A DNA stretch of 64,000 nucleotides from Dermanyssus gallinae (GCA_003439945.1 QVRM01003977.1:1-64000), one strand, 5' to 3'. Shown: positions 33,600 to 47,090, numbered from the stretch's first letter. Translations and numbers: made by a program. Notes: generated by a model from the letters alone, not told the origin.

Positions 33600-36500
33600 T
33601 TTAGCCTGAGCGCTTCTTACATAACGAATCGTATCGATATAGATCGACAACTTTAGGTATCACAGGTAGACAACTGTATACGTTCTTACGTAGAAACAGT
33701 CACTCGAGCGCAAAAGTTAGCATACCGCAAAACATTAGGGAGAAAAATGCCGCGAATAACGGCAGTGTGCCCCGTTTCGCTCACTTCGCTCAATAATTAG
33801 GCTCGAGTTCGAGTAGTTATAAGCCAATAGGAAAACAAGATAATATGTTTATTAAGTGAAAATGGTTTAACATGTATAGCAAATATTGTTTGATATCTTC
33901 ATCAAACAGAGCATGCAGACCATGACTCCGCCTGTATAAGGACGATCTATTATTATTCAATCTACAACCAGTATGCACTGTGGGGACCCTTTAGGCCCAC
34001 CGCTGCATTGCATGCATGCATAAATATGAAGCATTTTTGTCGGCGTTTTTAAGTCTCTAAAATAGTGTGGTTCCCCTAAATCCCACACAAATGGAGTAGT
34101 ACCTAGACGAACGTCGTATTGCAGGCAATCCTAGAGAGGGGTAGCATAGTCGCATATTTGACGATTGATGAACTCATTACGGAAATCAGTTGCCTAGCAA
34201 CAAAAACGGATGAGTAAAAGATGTTTCTTCTGCGGGGTCGTGGAGCTGGCTTGAGAGTCGTGCAGTCGACAGAGAATATCATGATGACTCTAATGATCTA
34301 GAAATCCACGTTACGGGGCCGTCTGATAGTCGACTGAGGTAGCTAGTTGTAAACTGCTCAAACCCCCACTGTTCTGTGCAGGCAATTGGAGAGCAGTAAA
34401 TGAATAACGTCGGAAAATCTGTGAACGTTAGCCGACAGGCTATCATTTATCGGCGCATGTTCCCAGATATCTCTCCATCACTGTTGTCCCGGCGCCGATT
34501 TCTGACTGCACAAACCAGTGAGTGACACTGGTACCCTCCCCTCACCCTTTGCCACAGACGAAGCGTGGAAAAAGGTTCTTCAGTACCATCTGAACATTAC
34601 CATACCCACTAGTCTACTTATTCTCTCGATTGTTTGTCTTGAAGTCCGAACCCTTGACACGTCTCGCTACGTCTATGTAGACTAGAACTTTATCTGAAGG
34701 ATATCGACAAATGCCTATTTAGCCTGGCCGAATAAACTGCTAAGAGAGCTTGACTTGCAGCTGTACTCGCCCGGAGGCAGGAAAGGCTCTACACTCGCGT
34801 CAATTTGGCAGTCGTGGGCATGCTACTCGATTACGGTCACATTAATGCATAAACAGGGCTGCATATTAATGCATAAACATTTCGTATTATAGGGCCTCAT
34901 CCCTCCCTGTGACGTAAAGCTGGACGTTGGCCTTCTATTCTGCATTTTTGTTTACGTTATATTAATGAATGCTTTATGTATGCGATTCAAATGTTATAAT
35001 CTGCAAGTTCAGTGCCAGGCGTGTTCCATTATGTTTGCCGCTTCGCTGAAAGGTTAGTTACTTACAGCAATATATAGGCACATACATAAATCGAACCTAT
35101 CAGCCGATTTCGTTGTTCAGCATGCGATTGAAACAATTGAGTCTCATTATGAAATAACTGTATCGTGTTATTAACCATTGCACATACACAACTCTATATG
35201 ATTATAAAGATTTAGTCATGTTTTAAAATACTGTCGTCATTGTTTTGCTTTCTAAACATTGTTATGTGAACATGAAAATGCCCAAGAATGATCGTTTTTT
35301 ATTTTATGTTGCTGGCTATTCAGGTGATTCCCAGCAATTACCGGATTGCGTGCTTTTAGGTTTAGGCTAGCCGCGTTTTCTAGAAAGAATGCTGCATCAG
35401 TTATACAAGCATTTTTACTTGCCTTAAATGTGCATTATTATATGCACAAGGACACGCAAACTACAGACATTGTGATTATATTAACCTTGTGTAAGGTTCC
35501 TTATCGGCTAGCATAGTTTCTACTTCTCCAGCTGCGAAAAATTGGTCGACACTATGTCTTTACATTGAAGAGCAACAGGAGGAATGATCTGTTTACAATA
35601 AATACAATTAAACGGTGTAACTCCTAAATAGATTGATTAAAGGGCGTTTAATTGGGACTCAAAATCTAATCATCTAGTCTAGGCTCGAACAAACCTAGTA
35701 CCAAGTTTACTTTTACGTACAAAATACGCTGTTCTTTTGTACTGTTTTTTTTCCGCTGGCGACGATTTTATATGACTGTTATGACGTTATAGCCTAGTTG
35801 TAAAGGGGCCAGGACGCCTCAAGTAGACCCGCCTAATTCGGGAACCGGTTGCATCCAAACTCAGACTATAGCTGCCCTGGATATTAGTCAAATCGGAAAC
35901 GTATCGGAGTAAAATGGTTAATGGGTTTGATGGGTCGTTTTGTCTGGCACCGCTTGCGCATCGTAGCCAGCAGTAGCTAGTAACCAGACTAGACTCTACG
36001 GGAAGAGTAATTTCAGAGACACCACAAGGGTCAAAGATATAGAAGTGTTTTTATGATTCGCTCTGCCGATAACGTGGCTTTACTGGCGAACAAATTACCT
36101 ACTCTTCGCGTAAATAGAGGGTAGAGTGAACAGAGAAGAGTTACTGCGGTGTCTGCTATCGCCCCAGCCAATATTCTGCAGGCATCACGTTGTTTGTACA
36201 GGGCACGGCCGCCGGGCGTATGTAAACATTTAGGGCTGGGACAACTAAACAGGAGATTTATTGTATCGAAGACAGGTATGTTAATGCCTCTAGTTAAATT
36301 TAGAAGCGCAATGCCGGCCTGCCGCCCTTTGTTCAATTGTGTGGGTCAATTAAGCAACTAGACATGTTTCATCTCATGACAAGTCAAATACTGTTAGCCA
36401 AAAACGAACAAAATAAAAATGATGTATATATATATATATATATATACTGCGTTTCAGTTACATATATTGATTGAAGAAGACCGACACCGTTGCGTTCTCA

Positions 36501-37980
36501 ATTTATTGCCTCTATGAATTAAACAGTTATTTGAAAGACCAGGTACACTTTATAAAACTTGTATCCGCTTGGTGAGCCATTTGTCATTCCAAATGGATGT
36601 TATTGAATATACGTGAGCATACATACATGTATGGATGTACATGTATGCACATACGTACAAGCGTCTAATATTATGCGCAGGCATAGCAACAAGCATAAGA
36701 ACACGAACCGTTGTTTTATCGGGATAAAATGAGTTGCTCGAGGAAAAGTCCTCGCCATCTAGCCGTATGCATCTTATATGTTTAGGATTCAATCGTGACT
36801 CATGGCACTCAAGACATCTTCAACGCACCGCTCTGCTGGCAGAGCTTTGTACAATATTGACGAGACGTTGCAAAATGACCCAGTACTCTTCTATAGGTTG
36901 CAAAAACATTAAAGAAGTTTTATCTAACGCATAGTAATGTCGTAGCAGATCAGTGGCTTGTTTTTCATTACGTAAATGTTTACCACTTTAAAAAGCGTTT
37001 GTTCGCTCGGATGATAATAATCATAAAAGCCGTTTTCTTCCAATACGCTGCGGTCAAGTTTTATTCTTGTACTCCGGCCGAAATTCAATTATTTTAGCTT
37101 CAGTACTTTTTAAAGAGCTAATGCGCTTCGGTTTATTTGATGCGTTACGAATTTGCGTGATATACCCCCAAACCAGGCAAACCACGAATACGTAACAAAC
37201 TTTAAGTTCAGGGTTAATCGGGGACTTCTTGTCAAAGCTCTATCATAATAAGTCAGTTCTGACTTAAGTTCCTGTTTATTCTGACCTAATGCCGGGCCTT
37301 AGCAGTTTTTGGATTTAGGCAGGCGGGTTGAAGTAGGTAGAAAATCAGTGGCAGTCTCTTAGGGAAATCTCAACCTGAAATGCTCGAATAACGTGTTTCA
37401 TACCCCGAACACCAGTTCCATATATTTAGCTGGCTGATCCTTCCAAACGGAAAAGGGGTAAGTGCTTTAAAGAAAACAAGTGCCTTGTGCAGGCCAAACT
37501 AGAGTCCACGCGCGGCTACATTAAAACTGCGAATAAATATATACACAGTTTGCTGCGAAGCGTCCGATTTAGGTAGTGGAATGATGAACGACAAGGTCAG
37601 GCGAAATGCGAGTAATGATGAATTATGTATGAAGTCGAGCCAGCTTAAAACATTGACAAACATTCCATATCATGAGGGTCCAGATCTTGCGCTGCATGCT
37701 GAATGACTATGATTAAGCGTCACACGTTATTGACGGCTTTTGTTTTGCTGCAGCAAATACTGCTGAATGGTGCGTGTGAGTAAGAGTATCTAGCATGGTG
37801 TCATTCATTTTATAGTTGAATAAATGAAAAAAAACTCTTCGAGCATAAAGCAATTTATCCGTGAGGGGAGACTCACTTTCAGAACACAAGCGGGCTGCTC
37901 TGCCGACTGCTAATTGTAATACAGAGCAGGAGCCTTAAGAGGACGCAGGAAGTTTCAGATCATCTGCTATTTATACATAC
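33600..37980. other. No gene supported over about 4.4 kb
   Basis: It is moderately AT-rich with a TA run at 36421-36446 and a small direct repeat (attaatgcataaaca at about 34842 and 34867). The longest frames (about 36031-36336, minus) have no motif or splice partner. A regulatory role cannot be excluded. Confidence 0.4.
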
Positions 37981-39280
37981 TTGACACTGAGAGGGATTGC
38001 TATCTCCCGCCGTGCCGACCGGAGGGCTCGCCGACTCGCCGTTGCTCTAAATCCCATGTCCTCTAACATCAACGCTGCATATAAGGCTGGGAAATCCGCT
38101 AGCAGCCGTCTTTTAATATCGGAGGGCTCTTTCCCGAAGCACCAGTCTGACGAGGTTCTGCGAGATGCGGGTGGCTTTCAGGGACCACTTAAGTTTAACT
38201 GTACCACTTAAGCAGATCCTGAATGACCTTCAAGCATCGCACAGGTACAATTCGAATTTAGGTGCCTAGGGGCCACTTTACGCAGAACTATTGCAGATAG
38301 TAAGAAATGATGCGGGAAGGAATTCTTGTTAGAAATAGAGAGCGAACCGTAGGGACGACCGTACAAGCCAATCCGCGGCTAGACAGGGACAAGTAAGAGT
38401 GCTTTCCCCGGATGAACGCCGATGGGTAAAAAACGTTTTTTCCCCGGTACCCACCCCTTAACAGAGCGCCGCTCCAAGCTGATGCTGCCGAGGGACCAGC
38501 CCCAGAGGTGATTCTAGAAGAGGTCCATTCAGCGGGAGGGAAAAATATTGAGTTGATTATAGAAAACCGTTTGCGAATATTCTCGAAAGAACGCGGTCTT
38601 CTTTACCGAAGCAGTTTGGATTTTGCAAAAGACACTCGTGCCTTTTTGCAATACAGCGGGTCGTTGCTAAGGCGGACGCTTAGTCTGGACGTTGATTGGC
38701 TGGAGACATCTTAGAGAAAGGAAGTTCCGAACGAGCTTTGTCGGCTTGTCTGGGACTATCTTAACGAAAGGGGGGGGTAGACAGTGAAGGATCCGATTTC
38801 GAAGTGACAGCTGGAGTTCTCCAGGGTTCCATATTGGGTCCTCTTTTATGGAACTTGACGTACGACGTCGTCCTACGCTTGAGTAATTTACTAGAAAAAA
38901 CGGAGGTACTACCGAAATTAGATGACCTTCCAGTTTTAGTACTGAGCGGCCCTCTCAGCAGCTGGAACTTAAGAGCCAATGACGCCCTAATCAAGATTTT
39001 CGTCTGAATGAGGGGAGCGGGCTTAACGCTGGCCCTCATTAAACAGGACACTGCCTCGCAAGACCCAACGCATTGTTGCTTATGGATCGCGATGACCTGG
39101 GAAACGGTCAGCACGCCAGCTGTTGTTCCGGCTGGCACTATCCCTTGGACCCTAAAGGTCATCACTTGCAGACCAACACCTTGCGCACGTGTAGAACGAA
39201 AGTGTTTGGGGCCATTTATTAAAAACATTATAACGAGCAAGTGCGAAGCCTTTTAAGGCGTGTCCTTGTTCATCTGAAGG
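37981..39280 (+). pseudogene. R1-like retrotransposon relic
   Basis: Scattered plus-strand fragments read in the order expected of R1-type ORF2. They are RRARRLAVALNPMSSNINAAYK before the RT, NRLRIFSKERGLLYRSS in the fingers, and TAGVLQGSILGPLLWNLTYD (the PQGSxLGPxLWN box). Next comes LDDLPVLV at the catalytic box position, with both aspartates retained but the box altered. Stops and frameshifts separate them. The 5' end is missing, and the 3' end was not defined. Confidence 0.8.
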
Positions 39281-39289
39281 CTGGAGAGT

Positions 39290-40199
39290 AGATAAATCAG
39301 AGCCTTCTTGTGTACGCGGAATGTTGGTCGCAAACGTGGAAGGTTCAGCGAGGCGCAGCGCTGCAGGACAGCAATTAAGTACTTTGACATAAAAATTATA
39401 CACGCTGCAAGAACCTTCGTGAGGTGTTTACCAGTGATCAGCGTCCCACTTACGTATATATATATATATATAAATCAATGGCTCCCGCATTCCCCTGTGC
39501 ACTGTTGATTTGATTTCGTGACGATTGTTGTGTCGTTGCTTACCTCTCGTACTTAGTTTACGTGAGTTTAGACTACACTCATGTTCGGTTTGACACGCAG
39601 CGTGTGGTGCCCTGCCCCCTCTCGTTATACATGTAACGGCTGTTACAGTGCTTAGATCATGTATGCTAACCTGCCTGATTGTAAGGAGTCGATTTTGAAG
39701 TTTTCATTTGAAATGGTTTACGATCTCTCTGTAAAAGATGTCTCTGCGTTTGTAAAAAGGATCATTGTATATGGCTTGGCTCAGAACTGGCTCGGTTTGA
39801 ACTGTGCAGCAGCTATGCTTCAGAGCGCTCCAGATTGACTGTCGAGTTAGTGGCGGAACGTTTGCAGAAACCAAGAAATATAAATGCATTCTGAAATTAT
39901 ACTTTATTAACAATCATTGCGTTGTGAAATCGGTGAGTTTATTCAAACTGATGTGCGCGTGCAGATGAGGAGGAAAAACCAAGAACTTCGCAACACATGT
40001 TTTGTGTCAGAAAGTAAAATAGGCATTTGAGATTATGCATCCCTTACAGTTGGTATGAGCTCAACGATTTAGTAGAGTGTCAATAACAAAGTTGTATAAC
40101 TTTCAGACATAATTCGTGTAAAGGCTCGTTGACTAAGCTTAGCGCGCGAATCCTATCAAATGTTAGGCTTTCCCACGTATTTAAAAAGCTTAGATATAT
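39290..40199. other. No gene supported
   Basis: It has a short (TA)n run at 39453-39471. No repeated or coding-like segment is visible. Confidence 0.5.
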
Positions 40200-40494
40200 T
40201 CAGATTGAGTGAGGCGGCCTTGTGCCGTCGCCTAAAAGTTGTTGATTAAATATAATGAAGTCATTAAGTGAGCACTCTTCAAGTTCACCTAATATTGCCA
40301 TTTGTAAATCCATTTGTAAAATTTGCAAACGGTTGCAATCGCCTGCGTGAGATTGGGGCATCGCAAGTTTCTTTAAAACAAGGAACACCTCTAGCATTGA
40401 GGCCATGCGCTTGATGGCACCTGGGTCGCGATATGCGACCACAATACCATCTGCATTCATCAATGTTACGCGTGTTTGATGCTTCGGTCGGACA
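40200..40494 (-). CDS. Candidate terminal exon, unrecognised
   Basis: After a TCTAGCTTGCAG acceptor, a minus-strand frame of 98 codons runs to a stop. The sequence includes VTLMNADGIVVAYRDPGAIK, ASMLEVFLVLKKLAMPQSH and DLQMAILGELEECSLNDFI, which looks like an ordered helical protein. The required upstream exon was not found. About 80-390 bases to its 5' side another minus-strand fragment (ELDDFFNWLDKREADAKSLT) is coding-like but interrupted, so the whole may be decayed mobile-element sequence. Confidence 0.35.
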
Positions 40495-40573
40495 CTGCAA
40501 GCTAGATTAGTAAGTAGAAAGGCAACCGAGACAATCTACCCACGTCTGTCTGTTGGAAGAATTGGAGGGACTC

Positions 40574-40880
40574 TGTCAAAGGCCTTTGCGTATACAGTCA
40601 ATAAAGACTGCACGCAAATAGCTTGTCCCACAGCTCGTTTGATTTTTCCTGGGTAACACTGATTGCTTAATCCGCTGAATAACCCGGTTGCAGAAATCGT
40701 ACTGCTCCAATGTACGATGTGACGCCACTCTACGGCAGGGGATCTTGTTTGTCTTCACCATACCAATCTTTGAACAGGTGGGAATAAATCTGGCGATACG
40801 TCAGACTTTTGGCATCCGCCTCTCTTTTATCAAGCCAATTAAAGAAATCATCAAGTTCCTTCTAAACAGTAATAGTATCT
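40574..40880 (-). pseudogene. Interrupted coding-like stretch, unrecognised
   Basis: One frame reads ELDDFFNWLDKREADAKSL and YRQIYSHLFKDW, then the sense passes to another frame (MVKTNKIPCRRVASHRTLEQ, YDFCNRVIQRIKQSVLP). A frameshift is the simplest reading. The first piece faintly recalls the region before the zinc motif of Helitron-type proteins, but this is too weak to name it. Confidence 0.25.
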
Positions 40881-41081
40881 AGCGCTTAGAATATGCTCAT
40901 GATCGGGTTGGGCTCCTTCTCTTTGAATGCAACCATAGAATCTGGCACACCTGTTTCACGCCGAAGGGCAGATTCATGTTATGCTGCTTCAGTGTGGGGG
41001 ATGGTGTACTGTAATTGGAGTCAAGGCCTCAATGTCATGACTGAACAAAAGACCAATTAGATAATTTTGCTATCTGTATAT

Positions 41082-42712
41082 TTTTTCAATTTTTCAATTT
41101 CAAACGTGGTTTATTTACGGAACTGCATTTCACAACGCTTAAGTTCTCGGCAAATAAAAAGAAAAAGAAAAAATTAAAAAAAAACATGATTCAAACAACG
41201 AAGTAGAAAATCACTCTTGACAAAGTCCAAGGAGTGCTTTTTATAAGCACTTTACACAATCGCCGTGGTTATTGAGTATCACAAGAACACCAAAACAGCA
41301 GCTGGTATGTTTGATTGAACACGAACAGCATGTAAGGCTACACACTTTTAAATATTCGCACAAACGAAGTACACTTCACTAGTACAGCATCTTCAGAATT
41401 CACAACTATGGGTAAAAACAACGTATAAACAAAACTATCTAAGCCGAGTGTGTGCCCCTATATACAAAGCACTACCATCCCAATTCCGAATTTACCTTGA
41501 TTACAAGCCAGATTCTGACTGTGAAATTAAAAGCCACCGTTTCAGTTCACGAACGAAAAAATGTTTCCTTGTTAGGCATCTAATGTGTTTGGGAATGCAC
41601 GTCCAGGTTTTCGGAAGACGGCATGCAAGTGTGTGCTGACTGGACTTCAGGGACACAGAGGGCACTGCAAAAGTTGTTGCACGCCTAGTTGATGTTCGAC
41701 TGAGGGTAGGGATTAGTGGAAATGCGACTTCCGTAGGCACAATACCTTGCGAAATGTTGTATGCTAACTTTGAAACCCTTAGCGTGTAAATGCTTTCCAC
41801 AGTAAGTAGATTAAAACGATTAAACAAGTCAGGGACCGAATCCCTTCGCTTCCTTGAAAAAATTGCTCTAAGTGCATCATTCTGTATCACTTTGGCTCTC
41901 CGGAGAATTCCATCGTAGCCACCACCCCAGAGAAGAATACCATAAAGTAGCACTGGTAAGAATACGGCTTTGTATACCATAAGTAGACCCTCTATGGGGA
42001 CCCCAATCATTTTCATTCTACACAGCGCAGCTATTACTGCGTAGCACTTAGGTGCAATATAATCCAGATGAGGATGCCACCTCATGTTTTCCTGGAGAAC
42101 GAGCCCCAGGCACTTAGCGGTATGCGATAGCTCAATGTTTCGTGTCTTGAGTATTAAGTTTTCAGGTAATGCCAGTTGCCTTGGCGATGAACGAAAAATT
42201 ATGTAATTCGTTTTGCTAGCATTGACAACTAGCCCAAAGCTGTTAAAAATGCGAATCATGTTATCAACCTTTAAAAGCGACTGGTGCAAGTCCGTATTAA
42301 AATTTCGATGATTCACTCCGAACAGTAGCGTAGTGTCATCAGCAAAAGCAATAGTTGAGCCAAGGTTTTGCCCCTGGATGCTTAATAGAATGAAGTTCAG
42401 AAGAATAAGAAACATAAAAGGTCCAAGAACCGAGCCTTGAGGGGTACCCATGTCAACCTGCTGCCAGGAGGACCCCATTTGACCAACTCGTACCACCTGT
42501 CTCCGTCCTGATAGATAGGATCTAACCCAGGCAACAGCCTGCGCGGAGCAACCCAGCTGAGCGAGCATTTGGAACAGAAGGGAATGATCAAGGCAGTTAA
42601 AAGCAGCCAACACGTCGAGAAAAACTGCAAGACAAAACTTATTTGCCTCAATCGAATTTGACACCCGCTGCCATAAGTGGGCCAGCGCGAGGTCAGTCGA
42701 CCTACCACCGAT
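41082..42712 (-). mobile_element. LINE element D with a long open RT frame, 5'-truncated
   Basis: The frame 42664-41501 (387 codons) is unbroken and covers most of a reverse transcriptase plus the following region. It has AVFLDVLAAFNCLDHSLLF (palm, first Asp), GTPQGSVLGPFMFL, IAFADDTTLLFG (catalytic box intact) and KCLGLVLQENMRWHPHL, then the C-terminal part with LWGGGYDGILRRAKVIQND. Coding continues upstream without a start to about 42700, where it stops at a short (TA)n tract, so the 5' end with endonuclease is absent. The 3' end is AAATAAACCACGTTTG followed by ATTGAAAA-type repeats, similar in style to elements A and C. It is the best preserved RT frame in the window and probably the youngest LINE here. 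Confidence 0.85.
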
Positions 42713-43439
42713 ATATATATATACACGCAGTATTTTGTCGTACTTGCTCGAGTGTTACTTGACATAGATAGCCACTGGGCAGTTAGAAACTCATCGCATG
42801 TACAAGTTTGTATTATACGTAATTTTCTCTGTTTGATTCCAGCCTTCAGACTTATGTGTAGTACGTGGCCGATATGCAGTGTTACGATGTCAAATGTTCA
42901 AAAACATATTTTGCATATCTATAGTGTCGTTTATCAGTATCAACATTCGCTTAGATGTGTAAAATTATAAAACTTCCCTTCTGGGTCACGGACACGTCTC
43001 ATGTGTCATCTCTCACAGATTTTTTTTATACATTTTTATGTTAAGTTTTAGTATGAATTCGATTTAACACGTATGCTGCAGAAATCTTCTATCAATATAG
43101 ATGTATTTAATGAACAGATCTGATAGATCCGACATCGAATAGATCTAATCAAAGTACAACGAAAAAAACGTGAAGTTTCTACGCGAGACTCCGTTGTTAC
43201 TGGGTGTCTCTTTTATGCTCTAAACGTCTAAACGTCGAAGAGCAGTAAAGTAAGCTTTGCTATTCTTATGCGTTGAATGTATTTAGATTTAGCATGCCAC
43301 CAATTTACTACGATGCTGCTCTATGATGACTTGTATGGTCTGGCAATAGCGAGAGACGTGACGGAGAGAATCGTAGCAGTACGTAGAAGGGCAGACGCCG
43401 ATTCAGATAACTACCTGAGAGGGAGCGTAAGAGAGAGAA

Positions 43440-43572
<133 letters not shown>

Positions 43573-44142
43573 GAAAGAGAGAGCGAGAGAGAGCAATAGA
43601 GAAAGAAGGGAGGGGGTTGAGGATAGTTAGTTTAGGGCACCTTTGGGACATCGCGATGCGAAAAAACGTTGCCTGTCGGTTGAAACGAGACACGTATTGC
43701 CTCCAGTATTGTAGTAGCGACCACGGGCGATGTTTCAAGCGAGTGCCCGTTTCATTCTAGAGCGAGATGAAGATATCTGCATGTCTACGTCCGTGCCGTC
43801 ACATACCGGTACAAGACCGAAGATAGACACGCACAAAATATCGGAAGTGATACTAGGCTAACAGCATCAGCAGCAGTATGACAGTGCAGATCGCTGCAAG
43901 CCTTGGCGAAGTTTTCGATGGCTGTCTCTGTGTCCGTACGTGCGTCCGTCTGTCCATCCGTCTATCTGTATATCTGCCCGCGCGTCGTTGGTCGAGGCAT
44001 TCATGGAGCGAGGAGTGAAACAATGGGAAGGGAGGCGAGCGCGGTTGACTTGAAGCGACACAGAGCGCTGCGGATCCCGACACAGAAAGCGGCGAGACGG
44101 CATAATCGTCATAGACGGCAAAGTGTCGAAGACTCTGCAGCG

Positions 44143-44551
44143 GCAGCCAGTAGCAGCAGCAGCAACAACAACAACGGCAACAGCAACACCAACACCAACA
44201 CCAACAACAACACCAACAGCAACAACAATAACAACACCAACAACAAGAACAACAACAACATCATCGCCAGCAGCAGCAACATGAACATCGACGAAGACAG
44301 CAACAACAACAACAACAACATCGACATCAACAACAGCAACAACAACAGCAACAACAACAACAACAACAACAACATAGACGACGTTGACAACAACAGCAAC
44401 AACAACAACAGCAACAACAGCAACAACAACATCGACGACGTTGACAACAACATCGACAACGACAACAACCTCGACGACAACAGCAATAACAGAAGAAGAA
44501 GAAGAAGAAGAAGAAGAAGAAGAAGAAGCAGCAGCAACAACAACAACAACA

Positions 44552-44582
<31 letters not shown>

Positions 44583-44640
44583 CAACAGAAGCAACAACAA
44601 CAACAACAGAAGCAGCAACAACACCACCACCAGCCAAGTG
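44143..44640 (+). repeat. Long CAA/CAG/GAA triplet tract
   Basis: About 500 bases of imperfect AAC, CAG, GAC and GAA triplets. All three plus-strand frames are open, giving poly-Asn/Ser, poly-Thr/Ala or poly-Gln, as do the reverse frames (Leu, Val, Cys runs). The strand asymmetry (plus strand almost free of T) is marked. A (CATA)n run follows at 44720-44752. Confidence 0.9.
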
Positions 44641-45001
44641 AATGAAGTACTCCAAAAATGGCTGTTCGACGTGCGCGCGTTGGCGGTCCGGCGCTCGTTC
44701 GGGCGAGCCGGCGGGAGCACATACATCCATACATACATACATACATACATATGTACACGAGTTAATCGGTCGCTCTGTCGGTCGGTTTGGTTGGTCCGAA
44801 ACTGGCGGCCAGCTGCTAGATGGCTGATCTTCTATTGGGATGATGACGATCGGCGGAACTAACGCGGAATACGCAACGTAGTGGAAACTTTAGACGTGTG
44901 CATTGCTTCGGACGTCTCAACGTCTCCGAACTCCGAATCGAAGCTACGCGTTTGAAGTGCAGCGAACGCAAAGGCGAACGAAACGTTGCAACTCTCTGCC
45001 T

Positions 45002-45185
45002 ACAGCACCAACAACAACATTAACAACAACAACAACCACAGCAGCAGCAGTAGCGACAGAAGCAGCAGCAACAACAACAACAACCACAACAACAACAGCG
45101 ACAGCAACAACAATAACAACAACAACAACAATTGCAGGTGGAGAAGAAGCACCAGCAATAGAAGCAGAAGAAGAGCAGCAACGAC
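45002..45185 (+). repeat. Second CAA/CAG triplet tract
   Basis: It has the same triplet make-up and strand bias as the tract at 44143-44640, about 360 bases further on. The sequence between has lower bias. Confidence 0.9.
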
Positions 45186-45492
45186 AAGAAGGAGGATAAC
45201 ACGTGCTACTTTAATCAGAACAAGCGAGTTATAGGTGAAAATCGTGAGCATCTTGTATCTATGTGAGTGTCTGTATGTGTGGCTGTAAAGTTTATCAAGT
45301 TTGTCGCCCGAAACGCCAAACAGCTTCGACGGCGATGGCCAAATTAGGTAGACTACATCGTTTCTTCAACTACCTGTATTACCAGTATTAATGGCAGCGT
45401 ATGGTGCCGCCCGCGCACGGTTGGAAACGATAGCGGTATGATAAGCGAACGCAGAGAGCTTGCTATGTTCGTATGTTTTTCGTTTCACTTAC

Positions 45493-45520
45493 CTTCTCTC
45501 TCTCTCTCTCTCTCTCTCTC
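45493..45520 (+). repeat. (TC)n microsatellite
   Basis: About 14 TC units just before the SINE at 45548. Confidence 0.95.
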
Positions 45521-45547
45521 ACGGTTAATCTAAACTAGTAAAGTTTT

Positions 45548-45724
45548 CGGGCTGACCCTCCGACAGCCAAGATTTAACGTCCACGGAACTGTTTTTCACA
45601 TTGCTTCATAGACGGACATGCTCCATAAATACAAGTGTGCGGCGGTGGGACTCGAACCCGCGAACTTATGTGTCTCCTCCGGTCGCGAGGCGCAGACTTA
45701 AGCCATCACGCCACCGGGCTCGAC
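45548..45724 (-). mobile_element. tRNA-derived SINE, minus orientation
   Basis: It is nearly full length, with the body gggctgacc...ccaagatttaacgtccacgg, the reverse B-box ggactcgaaccc and the reverse head ccaccgggctcg. The anticodon-arm-like tctcctccggtcgcgagg is intact. Confidence 0.85.
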
Positions 45725-45861
45725 TGATATAAACTACTACTACTACTACTAAACTACTAAGTGTAAGCCTATGCGACGGTTAAGGCGACGGGAGAGACAA
45801 CGGGTGCAGGAGTTGTGTGGCGTGGTGGGTGCATTATTCACGTGCGCTTTGCGACGGGAGA

Positions 45862-46006
45862 CGACGACAACACATTGGTGCACATAGGGTTCGATTTCCG
45901 TCATTGTTGCACGCACATTTCCTATTGATGGCGTCCGTCCTGCAGAGCAATGAGAAAGCAATCCCGTGAACGTTAAATCCGTTGGCTAAAATTCAGCCCA
46001 AAAAAC
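45862..46006 (+). mobile_element. tRNA-derived SINE, diverged, plus orientation
   Basis: It begins in the B-box region (gggttcgatttcc) and runs through tcccgtgaacgttaaatcc to gcccaaaaaact. The tRNA-like head is poorly preserved. It lies about 140 bases from the minus-oriented copy, facing it. Confidence 0.7.
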
Positions 46007-46019
46007 TGGAAAGTTGGAG

Positions 46020-47090
46020 GTGGTCATTGGTAATGTGGTTGTAAACAAACAAATGAAACCGGGCGGCAATTTGGTCGTTGTTCCGTAGCGCCTAATTAGT
46101 TAATTAGGTAGGTGGGTGAGGTACTTTGTTATACAGGCTATCCTATACCTGTGTGTGCTATAATAATCAGAGGTCGCCGCACAGGACGGTTTCGATGTGC
46201 ACATGTATAAATTGTTTCGCGTAATCTACTGTTACGGAACAAAGTGACGGAATTTAAAGTTCCATCGAACGCAGGTACGTGGTACGGATATTATGACACC
46301 TGTCTCTAGTTCTCTATTTATTCATTGCTGTGTTGTGCAATGCAAGGAGGTGTGTGGGTCGAAGTCTGTTTTTAGCAGCAATTTCATATCAGTATAACGC
46401 TTAATGGGTTACAAATAAACTATGGTCAAATATACGCGCACATATTCGCCAAAAAAGACACATAGCCCGATACAATATAAATGCATAATCTAATGTCTGC
46501 GCTTTGAATAGTAATTGCAAAAATGCGACACACGACCACGTACTAAAATAATATATCAGTGTCTCCATTTATTTAGTTTAATAGGCCAATTTGTATTTAT
46601 TCTTTCTGGTTTTGTGCTGCTCAGAGAAAAATATAGAGAGATAGGGATAACTGTGGCAACAATTAGAAAGTGTAAGGATAATCGTATTTTAGTGCAAACA
46701 AACGACAAGTCACCCAATAGACATCGCATGACATACAACTTTTCTAAAAAAATAAGAGTAAAATAATACCAAAAAAAGAAAATCCGCACGCTTTAAATTT
46801 TGAATGATGTCATATAAGCATCTACACACTATTGCAGGCCAGACGAGGCATGTACCTGCAAATACAGACGCCACTGATTGCTCACAGTGGCGATTCTGAC
46901 TTATTTCGCAAAGCACGAATTCAATTGCTGCTGCGATATGATTTTTCAGAACATACAGATTTTTAGCTTACTTGCAGTACCAAACAGATATTTCAATTAA
47001 ATCAATATTTTTTTTATATTTAACAATACATATAGTTATTTATATAATTTCGCTACGTTAGCACTCTAGGTCCGCACCTGCACCGACCAT
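46020..47090. other. No gene supported
   Basis: It is AT-rich with only short frames and no shared repeats found. Confidence 0.45.

Noticed and set aside
43903..44862. 319-codon plus-strand and 291-codon minus-strand frames over the triplet tract
   Set aside because: Both are produced by the CAA/CAG triplet bias, which removes stops from all frames on both strands. The ends outside the tract are not protein-like.
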